A DNA stretch of 64,000 nt from Haemonchus contortus (GCA_000469685.2 LS997567.1:4791374-4855373), one strand, 5' to 3'; counted from the first letter of the stretch, positions 34,361 to 52,692 are shown. The notes: a model not told the origin generated them from the sequence alone. Numbers and translations are program-made.

Positions 34361-37300
34361 AATTTGGTAATTGCCCCATGTGACTGTAGTTGGTGAAGAT
34401 GCGACATTATGATGGACTGCAACTTTTCAAAAATTTCCCGGATAGATGAAAGGGAGGCACTTGATGAAGCGAATGAAAAACAAATTAGGAGGAATACGGA
34501 GCGCCAGAGCTGATTGTTAATTAGTAGGCAGGTTAGCAATGAATGCTGATGAAAAACGGCCATTTCCTACGAACGAAGATTGCTACTAATTCTATCTTCG
34601 TGCACCATTTTATGTATCGGAAGATGTACTTTCTAGATTGAAAAGGGTATCAAGTTTCATTGTTAGCCAACTGGTAATGTAGGTAGCCATCCTCCATTTC
34701 GTTCTGTTTTCCGAGTTTTTCATTGCGATTTACGTATGTTTCACATCGATTCTCTTTACTAACAAGTTACTGTTTCAAAGTCTTTCGCAATACATTGCAA
34801 TGTACTTGTTTTTATACAATTGCTGCTAATCCTACCTGCTCGAACAGCATAGCTCCGATTCCATTTGCATAGCAGTTTTTTATGGTAGCAAGGTAGAGAA
34901 CGAGCCGCAGCATGTCTGTCACATAGCAGTTTACCAGTCCACTTAGACCATCGAAAGCGATACTTATCGGAAACTTTTACCATCCAGGCAAAGTAAAATT
35001 TAGAGCTGTACTTTCGCCAAAACTGGTTCCATCAGTCATTCATTTCATAATTCCAGTAGCTCTATCGATGTCCCCAGGACTTCACTGGGGCGTCATCCAG
35101 TCTTTTTGAGCAGATTCGTCAGAAATGAGTTTCATTCCGTTCTTTTTTGTGGGAGCAATGTTAGGCAACATGTCGAGGGTCTTTGTTATGCATAGGTTTG
35201 TTTCGTTCGTGGGCCATGGCGTGCGGAAGGAACTAAAGTGTGCAGGAAGCCTAAGAAGTAGTATGGAAGCAAGCATGATACTCTCACCGATACGAGCTGT
35301 TGGAGGGGCCATACACTCCAAACTTAGAATACTTGTATTTTTTACTGGTAGCTCGGAATGTAAATGAGCCAGTGAATCGGGATATTAGCATGGAATAATT
35401 ATGCACTGATACTGAAGTCGAATGGGCATGGGAATTTTCCATGAACGCTGTTTTCCCATTCGATTGGGATTAGGGGCCTACCCGTGGAGCAGTCGCGTCA
35501 TTCACCTTCCTAGACGCCCATGTTCGTGGCTCTTCAACTCATTTCTGTTTGGGACTCTGAAGAAAGTTTTCAGCAGAGCTTTCTACAACAGGGAATCCAT
35601 GAATCCAATCGTAAGCTCCACGAATAAGTGAAGGTTTGGGACCATTTGGGCCGATTATCCTGCCAAGAACTCCGTAGACCATATTACCCCTTCGAAGAAA
35701 TTGTGCTCAATACTTCTTACTTCAGACGAATATTCTATTGGATTAGAGAAAACCAACAGATTGTTTGGGTTGCAGTGAAAGGAACGTGGGCGCCCATATT
35801 ATTCGGAAACTCCACGAACGGAAAAGGTCGTTAAGAGGTTCTGGGAAGGTGAGTGAGCCGACCTTACGTGCCACTTTGAGGCAGACTATGACCTTTGCGT
35901 CTTCGGTTTTTTCGTCCCCCACACACACAGGGTAACTGCAAAGGGTACAACGGGGGTGGTCTTTAAATCGATCGTCAGGCCGTTTTGAAGTTGGCGAACC
36001 TCAGTTTCGTGAAATGACTAGTCCGAACGACGACGACGAACGGCGAACAGCCAGCACATCGTTATCTGCGTCTTCGTTCCGAATTGGTTCAACGATTTGC
36101 ACGCGAACTTCTAGTCTTCTCGGTTCGTCCCGTTTGCATCAGCCTATTGCCCGGCTACTAGGCCTGCTATCCAGCCAGTCAGCCAGCCGCTGGCTGGCCG
36201 ACTAACCACCAACCGATAGGGTAGTGCCTCCCTCTTCCCCCTCATTTTCATTGCGTTGCTCCTTGCGCTCTTCCAACGACGACGATGACGCCTGGCTGGC
36301 CTTTATTTGTGCTTTCCCATATCGATTCGTTTTGCAGCTGGAGCACTCTATAACGAGGACTTTACCTGGGTTACATCGAAAAAAAAGGACCAAGCACCAT
36401 CAAGACTACTACATTCATCTTGCTCGCCTGTCTCGTTCGTCCAAAGCTCGGTCTCGACTGAATATGATGAATTTCGAAATGTTGACGTTTTTTGTTTATC
36501 GTTCGCGTTCACGTATGAGCTGAGCTATGGTGTTGCCCTCTATTCATGCATTTGCCCGAAACTTGCCCCTCGCAAACTGGACTTTTCAAGGCGAGTCACT
36601 TTCGCCGCATTGTCACTATCCATATAATTCCCATGGGATTGAGTTGAATGGACGTCAAGCACAATGCCCTCACCTTCCCGTGTTGCCTAGGTGTTGTCAT
36701 CGTTAGCTGCTCTTCGGGAAACTTCTCCGTCTTCATGGCATATGAAATTGTTCCCTCATTCGATGCCTTAATGTCAGCCGAATCTCATAAATCTCCCACA
36801 TAACAGCCAGTATTCTGGGAGTGTCTCCCAGACTGGCAAGCTGTGCTGGTTCGTATGGCTCGTCGTCGGCAACGTTAAACCATCTTCGTGCGGCTAATCT
36901 TCAAGTGCTTTTCAAAGGACATCGTGCTAACTGAAAAGAATCGCCCTACACTGGGCATTCTTTTCTCTGTTTATTCATGGAAAAAGTGCACTATCGCTTA
37001 CGCCTATGTATACGAGCAATCGGCTATAAAAACCCGGCTGTACTGTGCTAAAGAAATGGCGATCCTTATGGGCGGGTGGGTGGGAGGTTGTACACTGCCA
37101 TATTGTCAGTCTACAGTTTGCTGATTGCACCATCCACAGACGGCTGCGCCAAATCCGCCTGCCACCCTCTCTGACACATTGCTTCTCCTGTCACAATTGT
37201 TCCCAGATGGTCAAGTGCAGGCAGTTCTTTGGACAGCGCAATGGTCATATCGCCATCTGGATGTTATAATTGTAAAGGCTAACGTGCATTGTTTGCGTTG

Positions 37301-39549
37301 TCGTTTTTTTCACTTTTGGGATAGCGGTCTGGGGAAGTACGGCTGAAGGCTATAGTAGTTTTAATATATTGTAACGCTTTACAGTAATTCATGAAATTTT
37401 AATCAGTTTAGCCGTTAAGCATGGCAATAGTTTTACAGCTGCAGCTATGTGAAAGTTACCTTTTTAGTCATCGCATGGTGTAATTACCTGACATGCATGT
37501 ATTGATTGCCTCAGTCAATCACTCAATATGCATGTTTTGCATTTAGGCGCTATCTTCGCATGTTTAGTGAGCAAAACTTTTCTCTCTTTTTTTGTTTCAC
37601 AGATGTACCATGAAGTGGAAAACGATCTTTCACTCGCTGAAGTCTTTACGACCTTCATCTTAAGAACTCCATAGGTTGTTGGTCTTTTGCTAAATTTTGG
37701 TTTTACTTTTTTAGTAGATCTTCATTGAGTGATCATTTGAAGTCGGTGGTTCCGGTTAAGTCATGTACTCATTACATTACAACTGCTTCATTTATTTATT
37801 TATTTTTTGCACTCGGTGAGTTGATCCACCCCCAACCAACTTCACTATCCAACTTCACCCATTTGTCTTTCCTTCGAATGTATAACCTGGGATTACCCCT
37901 TTTCAAGTTACTGGCTAAGGTGTGGATTAGCCCCTCCAACGCCCTATTAATTTTAAGACACTTCCCCAAGTGCTATCTTCCACACTCCCCTTGCAGCTTC
38001 CCTCTAAGACCGATTGTCTGCTATATGCACCAGGCAGCGTGTCCGTATCAGAGCAGCTATGATTGGTCGATTGCACCGAATCACCAATAACAGCGAGATC
38101 AAGCATATCGTGCAGAACGGCCTGAGGGGATGGGGAGACGGGGTGGGGGAAGTGTAAGAAAAAGGGGACGCACCTGGTCATCTGAGGTGATGAATTTTAT
38201 CCAGCATTGGTTAAGGTCTCAGAATAGAAGCAAAAGCGGAGGTATAGCAGAATTAAATAGCGTCGCTATGGCACTTGCACTTATTGGAACGAATCCCTCA
38301 GCCGGCCCTGACCGACCAGGTCTTCCTCGTCGCCCGAAATTTTTTTAATTAAATAAAATTCGTATAGAGAGTATAAGTACACTAACCTACGTATCGGCTG
38401 GCTCAGTAGGTTACTGTATGAAAGTTAAAGTCCACCTACTCTTACAATTTTAAATAAGAGAGGAGTTTATACCTGGGAAAGGTCTTAAGTGCTGTGAAGA
38501 CGAAATCATTTCACATGCGGCACCGAGCTGGCACTCGATTCTGTATGAATCGTCTCCGGACCTAACGTCCTAATAAAATTTCCGGGTTTAAAAGTGAAAA
38601 TACGTGTGTTACATGCGGTTTGAACTCTGGTGCTCAGAATTTTTATGTGAGCATTTGATGAAGTTGCTAGCGTTTCTCATTAATTCCGAACCATTCCATT
38701 GCATCTATATATCATGTTGAGCCGTTCAATATCTTCACTCTTTTTTCCTATTTTCATCCTACATCATTCACAACTTATGTGGTGCCATTTACTCTTTTAT
38801 GTAATTAGCTGGTCTAGCCATCGTATGTTTGTGGATGCTGTGTCTATCTATCCTTCTGGCTTGTGCATACAGTTGCTATACTAGAGCATCTATCTGCCTG
38901 TGCACATTTTCCATCTGCAAGAGTTTTTAGGACTAATTTCGATTTAATGTGGAGTAAATCCGAAATTACACAAAGCAGCGTGCGTTTGCAACTGAACGGC
39001 GATTCATGCTTTCGCGCATCCGATATCGATTAGGGTTAGAGACGCAGAGACTGTCTCTTGCACTGGTCAGATTGCGCAGAACAGTTTTTAATAAAACATT
39101 TGAAGCAGAATTTGTTTGAAATTCCGTAGTAATTGAATCCAAGCTTTGGTTTTGCTCAAATAAGGGTTGGATGGCAGAGGGAATGGTGTTCCCATTTGTT
39201 CCGAAGGTTCTGAGGATTCCAATCCCTTTTTTTTTGAGCGTAGGGAGATTTGAATGCATGTCCTAACGATACAAAAATCCCTATCAACCAAAAAGAAATC
39301 GAAAACTATCATAAATTCATTCCGACTTCCTAACTCAGAGGGAGCGAGGAGCTTGGTTGGACTGAGCGAAATAAGGCCCGGAATCGTGTGGGAGACTAAT
39401 CCACAATAGACACCCCGTTTGTACGAAAAAATGATTTTCGCGTTTTTCTCGTGACTTTTGCTTTCTCAGCTGATTATTTTCAAACTCTAGTTGACTGTTC
39501 TTATTGAGCATTACACTATGTTGCGAAAATCTAAAATAGCCTGTTTTTT
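34361..39549. other. Long gene-free stretch
   Basis: No convincing gene in about 5.2 kb. A more GC-rich patch at 35990-36630 has CGACGACGA and CAGCC runs and overlapping open frames up to about 106 codons on both strands. One of these has an acceptor at about 36340, but no donor or partner exon. A strong acceptor (TTTTTTTGTTTCACAG, ending 37602) is followed by a 23-codon frame at 37603-37674 with no other support. An imperfect hairpin is at 37491-37535. Confidence 0.45.
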
Positions 39550-40950
39550 CCCGTTTCATGCCAGGTATGTCATGAGCGTGCGGCGCTTGCCCGAAGGATT
39601 CTTGCTTATTGCAACCACTCCATTATAAGAAGAAATGAAAATTTGGCCAAAGTTTATTTTTGGACCGTTTGTGTGAATAAGGTAGTTCATGTAACTTGTG
39701 AGGTGGGAACTTATTTGTCCTGGCCAGATTTCGATCCACGGACCATAATTATCCTTCATGATTATGCAACAAACTCTAACTCCTTTCATTCTACCCGGTG
39801 GGATTACCTGGTGATATGACAGGCGCTATTTCAAAAAACCATAATTTTCCCGTTTCATGCCAGGTATGTCATGAGCGTGCGGCGCTTGCGCTGGTTATGA
39901 AGGGTTTTTGCTTATTGCAACCACTCCATTATAAGAAGAAATGAAAATTTGGCCAAAGTTTATTTTCGGACCGTTTGTGTGAATAAGGTAGTTCATGTAA
40001 CTTGTGAGGTGGGAACTTATTTGTCCTGGCCAGATTTCGATCCACGGACCATAATTATCCTTCATGATTATGCAACAAACTCTAACTCCTTTCATTCTAC
40101 CCGGTGGGATTACCTGGTGATATGACAGGCGCTATTTCAAAAAACCATAATTTTCCCGTTTCATGCCAGGTATGTCATGAGCGTGCGGCGCTTGCGCTGG
40201 TTATGAAGGGTTTTTGCTTATTGCAACCACTCCATTATAAGAAGAAATGAAAATTTGGCCAAAGTTTATTTTCGGACCGTTTGTGTGAATAATGTAGTTC
40301 ATGTAACTTGTGAGAGGGGGAATTACTTTGTCCTGGCCAGATTTCGATCCACGAACCATAATTATCCTTCATGATTATGCAGCAAACTCTAACTCCTTTC
40401 ATCCTGCCCGGTGGGACTACCCGGTGATATGACAAGCGCTATTTCAAAAAACCATAATTTTCCCGTTTCATGCCAGGTATATCATGACCGTGCGGCGCTT
40501 ACTTTATTGTTGACTGCGAATTCGTCTAATATTGCAACCACTTCATTACAAAGTAGAGTGGAAAGTAACTCAAAGTTCTTTCAAGCCATTTCTAAAGTTA
40601 ATGTAGTGGAAGCTACGTGTAAGGTGGAGAACTCCGTTGTCCCTGGCAGGTTTTGATCCGAGAGTCGTCAACTGTGTGGAGACGTCCACTGTTAATGCTG
40701 TCATACTACTTTCATTAGTTCTACCTGGTGAGGGTGGAACTACCTGCTGACACGACGATCCCGCTATGTCAATAGGGTGCGACGCGCGCTATGGGCAGTA
40801 TTGAAACTCGTATTGAAACCACGCCATTATGAAGTGACACAAAAAGTAGATCAAAGTTTGCTTTCGAAGAGTTAGTTGAACGGTATATCGAAGTTATTCC
40901 TGAAACACAGTTGTCGTGTGCAGGTTTAGATCTACGGGTCATCTACTACA
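39550..40950. repeat. About 306 bp tandem repeat, graded divergence
   Basis: CCCGTTTCATGCCAGGTATG begins units at 39550, 39849, 40155 and 40462, with spacings of 299, 306 and 307. The first three units are nearly identical, the fourth is clearly diverged, and a fifth weak unit runs from about 40790. It is interrupted or ended by a family A element. It does not encode a protein: the repeated minus-strand frame of about 66-77 codons exists only because the repeat is in phase. Confidence 0.88.
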
Positions 40951-40961
40951 TGATTAGGGAG

Positions 40962-41222
40962 GACGGGCAGTTGAATCGGCTTTGTGTGACTGATTCGCCG
41001 CACGCAGCAGTCGCGGGCCTGCTGCCTCGTCATTGTAGTTCTAGCATTCTTACAGCATGATTGATATGCGATCATTCTTATGGATGATTCTACAATTACT
41101 TCTTTTGTTGTGTGTTCCTTACCCGCTGCGCTGCTTCTGCTTCATTCTGCCATATTTCTTCATACGCCACGTCGCTGTCGCCGCGAAGCGACCACTCCTC
41201 CCGAACGATTCAACTGCACTAC
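40962..41222 (-). mobile_element. hAT-like MITE, family A, copy 6
   Basis: On + it runs from GGACGGGCAGTTGAATCGGC to CGATTCAACTGCACTACA. It is more diverged than the other copies, and no clear target duplication was seen. It lies at the end of the 306 bp tandem array. Confidence 0.75.
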
Positions 41223-41229
41223 AGATGAG

Positions 41230-42420
41230 TGGAGATAGGGTTTGTGATAACAGACCCTACCCTCCACTCATTCTATCTAGAGGAGCTACCTGTTGAAACG
41301 GCAAGCACTAGGTTGAAGTTGCTTTGTTCATTTTGATTTGCTTTTGATCTGCTTGATCTTCTGATCGATAATTTCACTGTGATATTCTAGCTTCTGGTCC
41401 ATTCGGATGTTTAAACATTTGGTGTTTTGCGTTGCACAGGACGGACAACTGAACATGGATTGAGTTTCAGGTTGGACTCAGCGCATAATATTACTAGTAT
41501 AACCCGTTATTTCCGATTCGTATATTCAGTTGAGAAAGACGCTGGTTCCAGCAAAATCACTGAATCATAGCGGTTAATCCCTTCAAGTTACACTTTTCAT
41601 GCCTACTTTTAAGCTTACCAGTTTTGTACCATCGTCAGGTGACATACGATCCCATACAAATCTTGCGATCAGGCATTCAGAGCGAGTTGAACTTTCTGCG
41701 TCACTGCCCCGACCTTTAATCTTTTCCCAATTGAAAAGGGTCTATTGTGTTCATCCATATTACCATGAAAGAGATACGTACTCGTACAGCACCTATTCAT
41801 TTTTTCTTCGGTCCTCTACGTACAGCCATTTGGATTTCGTTTGGGGAACAAGTGAAGTGCAGCTTTTTTTGTGGTCGTTATGGGTTCAGCGTACGAGAGC
41901 TTATGAAGTATGACTTAAATAGTCCAAATCGACGGCTTGGTGCAGCGATTATCCGCCAAAAATTCTTTACATCTCCTATATAATCCCATTCTTCCACTCG
42001 GCATATCTTGGTTCTCCTAAAACCTCCGGTTTCCGATCGAGTTGTATGTTTATACTCACTTCTTCTTTGAATAGTTTCTTGGCTCGGCTCAGGTTTACGC
42101 CACCTATCTTGGCATCACTCAAGGGACTTCATTCGATCGGCTGCGGAGAGTTTTATGCAACGCTTTTTTTGTAAGAAAGAACTGTTAATATGGGAGCATG
42201 TACAGTCTAAATCTAAATATAAATAATAATTAAAAATCGCCCCTGATCGCCGTCACTGCTACCTCGTAAATTAAAAGCGATTATGGCCAGCCAAACTGCC
42301 CAATGTACAATCTCGAGTACTCGCTCAATCAGGGCCATACTCGTGTTGTAGGCTGAAAAGCGAAAATTTAATTTTTAACCTGCCCATGTGGGCCACATTG
42401 TAGGCCTAATACTCCTCTAA
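41230..42420. other. Intergenic, no supported gene
   Basis: It contains an imperfect hairpin at 41227-41270 (GAGTGGAGATAGGGT against ACCCTACCCTCCACTC). Two overlapping open frames lie at 41599-41983. Their composition is not convincing and they have no splice partners. Confidence 0.45.
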
Positions 42421-42424
42421 TAAA

Positions 42425-42700
42425 AGACATGTAGTGTAGTGGCAAGTGACGCACTACCACACACTCATAGTCACGGGGTCGAATCCCGCACCGATTTCCG
42501 CTTGGGCCAACCAAACCTTCGGTCCCTTCAGGGTCGATTAACTGGTACCAGAGTTGTCTGGGAGGACAAAGTACTGATTTGTATAACGGCTGGCCACCGC
42601 AACTTATTGTACAGGCTGCAACAATTTCGGTGCAATTCGAATGCAAGGCGCATCCCTCAGAAATTGATTGAATCCGGGAGACTTTTATTCTTTGGCTCTT
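42425..42700 (+). mobile_element. tRNA-derived SINE, family F, copy 6
   Basis: The best-preserved pol III signals of the family: A-box-like TAGTGTAGTGGCAAGTGACG and B box GGGGTCGAATCCC. The body is CTTGGGCCAACCAAACC, GGGTCGATTAACTGGTACCA and CTGGCCACCGCAA, and the tail is AAGGCGCATCCCTCAG. Confidence 0.85.
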
Positions 42701-45700
42701 TTCCTGTAACTTCAAACTCTTTCCGCATTCCAGAGGGATTAATAACCAAAAAATTGTTGTTCTGTTGTTTATTTACTTTGAAAAACCAAAATCCTGCGAC
42801 TATTGCTTTTTAATGGAAATCTCTTTGCACAGAACCTATCTGAAAGGTACAGCATGTGCACCTTCCATAGTGCATTGCCCACCTTTTTGAATGATGGGCT
42901 TTCAAGGTATACTTTCGCCATTATACGATAATCGAATGCGAACAGGTTCAGCGTAGTCGTTCTTACTAGTTTCGTCAACCGAGAATTGCAGGTTTTGCAG
43001 TATTTGCTTTTCTGACACAGCAATTTTCTCGTTTGTCATGAATGAGTTTGAAGAAATTTGAAAGGGCCTAGGATTAGGTCATTTCTTTGCGGTTTCCCCT
43101 TTGAATGGTCGGTCTCGGAACGACTATCTACGGTTTATGGTGGGAAATTAAAGATTGCGACACGACCGTTCTTTCTTTACGTGTTGTACAACCCCCTTCT
43201 ATTCTGAACCCCATTCGTATTGCTCTGCCGACAGTCGTTGATGTTTTTACTCTCCACAGCATTTTCTCGAAGTGAATCTGGGATTCATAACTTTATGGGA
43301 ACATCTGTTGGCATATAGTGAGTTGTAATGTAAGTGTATCAGTACCAAGAGTAAGTTTGGGTTATTTACATGCGGAAAGCGGCATCAGTGAATGGTTTGA
43401 ATCTTTGAACCTAGAAAGGGGCGTCAAAATCGGATAGCTCTAGGCAAATCAAGTACCTTAACTCCCTTTCCACCCCTCTTGATTATTTATTTATTTATTT
43501 ATTAGCACTCAAGGTGCGCCATTAGCAATATGATTGAATCGATTAGCTCCGATTCTGCATTACCTCTTCATTTTCCAATCGGTCGACTTAATAAACACCT
43601 TAAATCATTCAGAGCATGAAATAAAGTCTTTTGATGTTGAGCATCCCCGTTTCAGGATGCGCCCTACATTCGACTTCCATAGAACTGCATAACTTCTTTC
43701 GCTTTCCTCCAAAGACAAATCACACTTTCATAGTATCAGAACAGTTGCAAACAAGTATAGATATATATAAGCTGCAGGCTGCTATTTGCTAGGTCGACTT
43801 TGTGACTTTTGGACTATCTAATGGCTGAGGCTCTGACTTGTGAAATATCATCTATCGGTGTTTAGATCGGGAACCATGTACCTAATAAGGTGAGCTTGTG
43901 AAAAGAAGCCTGAGAAGAAGAGGGCCAGAAAGACTTAAGCACTTGTTTTACGAGCATCAGATTTCGTTTAAATTATTTCCTTTCAAATTTCTCCTCCTTC
44001 TGCCAGCTGTTGTTGATTTAAGTTCTTTGCTTCTGTTGTTTACCTTTCAAATGATAAGAGAAGTCTGAGTTCAAACTGTGGTCACTCTACAAATTCTGCC
44101 CCAAAAGTCTTTCCATTTCGAAATTGCCAGGCTGGTTTCCATTTACTATGCTTACTATGCTGTAAGAAGTAGTGTTTAAGGGAAGAGAACAAGTTTAAGA
44201 CCCATTTTTCCAGACTCGCTGACTTACGATATGCGGTATGACAGCTGAAAAGCGCCTTCACTTCGACCCTCCGGCATGTCGTTCCCCTTACATCAAAATG
44301 CCCATTTAAGGTGGCCATATTTAAGGCTCATCCCGCGAAATCGTTCACATTTTCAGGGGTGCATAGGTGTGGCTAAAAACCGTACCTAGGGACACATAAG
44401 TAACTTGGTGAGCTATTGTCTCTCAGAGAGGATTTCACGTATCCTCGACAGAATAACTTTTTTGAGTGTATTTGTTTTGATGAAAGGGCTATGGGGATTC
44501 CTCTGCCCTGAGCCATTGAATGGGAACCCCTGGGGGTGAAGTGTAGAAAAATCAGGTCAAGGATAGGGTCTACTAACGTGTTCAACCTCACCATATGTTA
44601 ACACGCTTATTGAGGATCAGGCCCATCCTACCTGTCCCATTCATGAATTCTTTTGTTTTTTCATGGAGAACAGGGACGCCATCTTCCCAGGCAAGCTAAC
44701 GGACTTCTTTGGTCACTGCGTTGTGGGAAAAGAGTGGTTCAAAGAGGTACGGAAATCCATAAGCCTACTTGAGGTGGGCGATTTCCGTTCCCTTCTACTG
44801 ACGTTTCTCAACCCCAACATTACTTCTCTTACTCTACTTTGGAATCAGATTTTACATAGACTTTGATTCGCTTCATTCATTACCAACTTAATTTTCTATT
44901 CTTTTTGAAACGTTCTTTCAGCAAAAAGACATACTCATCGACAAAAGAGGTCCTTCTGGTGGTTATTTTTGAAAGCAATATTACATTGGTACGATTATCA
45001 GTCAAAAGTTAAGCGTTCAGCCAGTTGACCAGCGTATCCATTGAGTATCCATATTTTTGATTTCCCTAGAGCCAATGTATTGAGATCTTCCGTTTGCATC
45101 CACATCGGACGAGTTTCCTGAGATACGCAGGGAATAAGGAGAGGGGGTGGGGAGACGAGAACCTCCTGTTGTAAGTCTATAAATGGAACTTTGTCGACAT
45201 AGCAACATACTTTTTTGCACCTTCATAAAAGCGAATCGACTTTCAGCTATTTGAGGCAGCTGTGTTTTCCCTTTCTGCATGGATTACTATTCAGCCATTT
45301 CGATTGTTGGCTGAAGTATCCACCGATAATTGCTTTTGTCGGATTTCAAATATTTTCCTAGTAAACAACACCATTCATAGGCCATGCCATACAATGTTTT
45401 CAGCCTCTAGTTCGATGAATTGGTCCTGCTTTTTTTCAAAGTTTATCGACTACTGTCACTGGATCTTTTTGTACGCAAATTAGCAATGCCAAGACCCTCA
45501 ATGAATGCTGAATGCATGGCGCACCCTGGATGAACTGTGCCACGCTGGATTCTTGGTTCTTTACCGTTCCGATAAATAGTTATAATTAGCTAACTATATA
45601 CATTTCACAATACCCCTTTTTCTGATCGTTCCACTTGTAATTTAACTACTCTCATATGTACTTACTTCAATATCGAAAAACTCACTGAAACTCTTTTCTT

Positions 45701-48470
45701 CCGGTTTTCTGGTTTTCTTGATTTTCCATATAAGAAGGCGTGGTTGTAGTAATACTTACCCCAATACTGAAATATTCGGCTCAGCTTTTCAGTAACCATA
45801 ATAAGTAGATTACAATTACTGGCCCTAAGCAGTGACTAGCAAAACAAGGAGGGCCGTACCAAAGGGTGGGTGTGACCAGTCCTCGGCTCTATTCACTTGA
45901 AAGACTGGTCATCGGATCGATTTGTTGGCTTATAGTTCCGGTTCCTACATCGACGCCATCTAAACGCTATGGCAGTTCACAAGTTTTTCATGTCCATTTG
46001 GGTTTTCCATCATGTGCCGAAGCTTGGCTGAGCCTAATTGCCGAAAGTGTTTTTGGGACCATGCACGTTCTAGGGGTCCATTATGTATACATGGAGAGAG
46101 GAAGGTTAATTCGATCGTGCTTCATGAGCCTTAGGGGCAGCATTCCTGACATTTCTTGGTATCACTCAGATTCAGGAGTAGTTTGCCAGAAGAAAACTGT
46201 TTACAACAACTCAAAGGCGATTTACAGAGCCGTTGTGAGCGATACAGGCACAGCTTCAGAGGGTCCCTTGAAAATTGTGCCCTTCTATAGCTGGGTAACT
46301 TTCGGACTTGTTTGAGAGGTATTTATTAATTGTATTGTGCACTTCCTGTTAGTTTCAATACCATTAGCTAGAGGGCAATTATTCGTAATGACTTTTTTAC
46401 GGTTTATGAGGCATTGTGAGCGATATAGACACAGCTTTGAGGAGCACCCTTGAATTCGTTTCTGATTGGGGGCGTGGTCAATGATGTAGGCGGGGTTTTC
46501 GTCATTGGCGGCTCTTCTGATCTTTTGATCCTCGCCTTTGAAGCCATTTTCTGTTACTAAATCAGTGGAAGGGTTAAAGTAATCGCGACGAGAACATCAG
46601 TTATTCTCTGATGCATCTCTGTCTTCAAGGCCTTTGATCCACCACGACGTTGAGGCGACTCGGGGTGTCTTTTGAGAGTTCAACATGAGTATTCAACTCA
46701 ATCAACTTCAGCTAGTGTAATGTGCTGTGACAAAACTTACCCATGTGGACCCACAATGTCAAGTTTGCCGTTGTAATACTGAGAGACATGTGCTTTGCTG
46801 CAATCGATATGTTGTATTGACTTTATTAGGTGGTTTTTAGTTATATTTTGTTGTTTACCTTGCGTGTTTAGCTTCATTCATCTTCTACAGCGACATTATA
46901 CTAGTTTCTGCTTTTTGGTAGGTCTGTTTGCCACGAATCGGACCTTACAGTACGGTGATTATATGGAAAAATCGTTCAATCACTGATGGAACTCGAATCC
47001 ACCCTTTATGCTTTCCGAGCACTGTGATAGTCCAGCGCTTTTCTGGGGTTGAGCTGTCTTGGTTTATCCTTCTTGGCTGGCCTTATCGAGTCGGTATTGA
47101 CGGTGCACAGTTAATCCGAATGTTTTCATGAGTTCTTCTGCCAAATTCAAGTGTTCCAATGAAGGCTAAGGAGAGGCAGCCCGAGTTCATGGTAGACCAT
47201 ACAATGTAATAATGAAAGCTCTATGAAGGACGATATTAAGGTTTGTGTCCGTTCTAGGTCGCAAGTTTAACTCACCCTTGGCCACGTCCGGGTAATCGTT
47301 CTACATATGTCCTTAGATACCTCGACTTGAGATCGGTCTGTTGGCGTGCTCAACCAAAAACCCTTGGCCAATTTTACCGGTACAGTCATCTGTCCCAGGT
47401 ATCCTACTACGTGCCTTGATCCATTCTAGACGCGATATTTTCGACTAATGTAAAATCATTCTTTTTTAGTGTGGTGATCTGGCCGTTTCTATAGTCCATA
47501 AGATTGCTATAGCCATTAGCGGGGCTCCGCTCCGCCGCAACGCATGAATCACGCATGCGGTGATCGATGCCCCGCGTGTTGCGTCATTCCAATATAAAAA
47601 GTGCGTCATACACTCTTTTGTCCTGCTAGGATTTACTGTTGATCGATGAAGGTTCATGATGAATGGGAAACTACTAGAAGCGACAGATAGATGAGGTAAC
47701 AAGCGACGAAACAAATACCTAGATTCGTGTTCAAACAAGTGGCCTACTCACATGCAAAGTGGCTTCCCATAATACCAGTGATCAATCACAGATTATGCGA
47801 TTAACGCAATAATGACGTTCATTCCAAAGACGAGGAAGCGAAGCCATACATATGGGTGCCTCAGAACATTTCTAGATGTAATACATGTGGAGGAGAACGC
47901 GCTTGGTATCGATCAGTGCACGCGTACACATGCGTCGCGGCAACAGCGGCGGGCTAGGTGTGAATGGCGTCACTGATTGCAATTGATGCATCGTATCGGA
48001 ACCTCCATAGCATGTTCAGCTTTTTTCCAGCAATTTTTACTAGAGTAGTAGGTGTTACGAAGATTAACTGTTCTACCGGTCTCTACACTGATTTTCTCTT
48101 CAAGAGCTTCTCCTGATTCGTGATTCCTTTCCTTCAATTGAAACGAATGAGATTTGAGAAATTGAAAATTGGTCAACGTTCTCCCACTTCGAGCCCTCAA
48201 CTTTATGTGCAATGTCTAGAACATTTTCAAAGACTCATTGCTTTCCGGATTCTTCTTTCGGAAATGTCAAGTATGACCATCAAAAACTGCTTACATTATC
48301 TGATAGCCACTTCAATTTTCTGGGCTTTTTCTGGCCTCTCTTTATTCTGGCGAGATAGCCGTACCAGCCTGTGAAACGTGTTCGAAAGTATTCGATATAA
48401 ATGGTCGCTGCTTTATTTCTCGTCCGATGTAACTTTTGAGTGTCTAAGAGCTCCTTTATGCACTTTCTTT
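42701..48470. other. Gene-poor region upstream of the tubulin acetyltransferase gene
   Basis: About 5.8 kb without a supported gene. An (ATTT)n tract lies at about 43484-43505. The longest open frame, 45866-46315 (149 codons), has no recognisable motif. Its 3' part is followed by a second diverged copy of about 60 bases (46208-46280 and 46395-46455, GTGAGCGATA(C/T)AG(G/A)CACAGC), which points to a repeat rather than a gene. Confidence 0.45.
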
Positions 48471-48478
48471 AGTTTCAG

Positions 48479-52692
<4,214 letters not shown>

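Noticed and set aside
35082..35367. Complementary open frames of 79-80 codons on both strands
   Set aside because: Neither strand shows a start context, splice boundaries or a recognisable domain.
36014..36627. Overlapping open frames of about 60-106 codons in a GC-richer patch
   Set aside because: Both strands are open because of CGACGACGA and CAGCC runs. One acceptor at about 36340 lacks a matching donor or second exon.
39550..40500. CRISPR-like regular repeats
   Set aside because: Units are about 300 bp and contiguous with no spacers, in a eukaryotic scaffold.
45866..46315. 149-codon open frame as a gene
   Set aside because: No recognised motif, no splice partners, and part of it belongs to a locally duplicated repeat.
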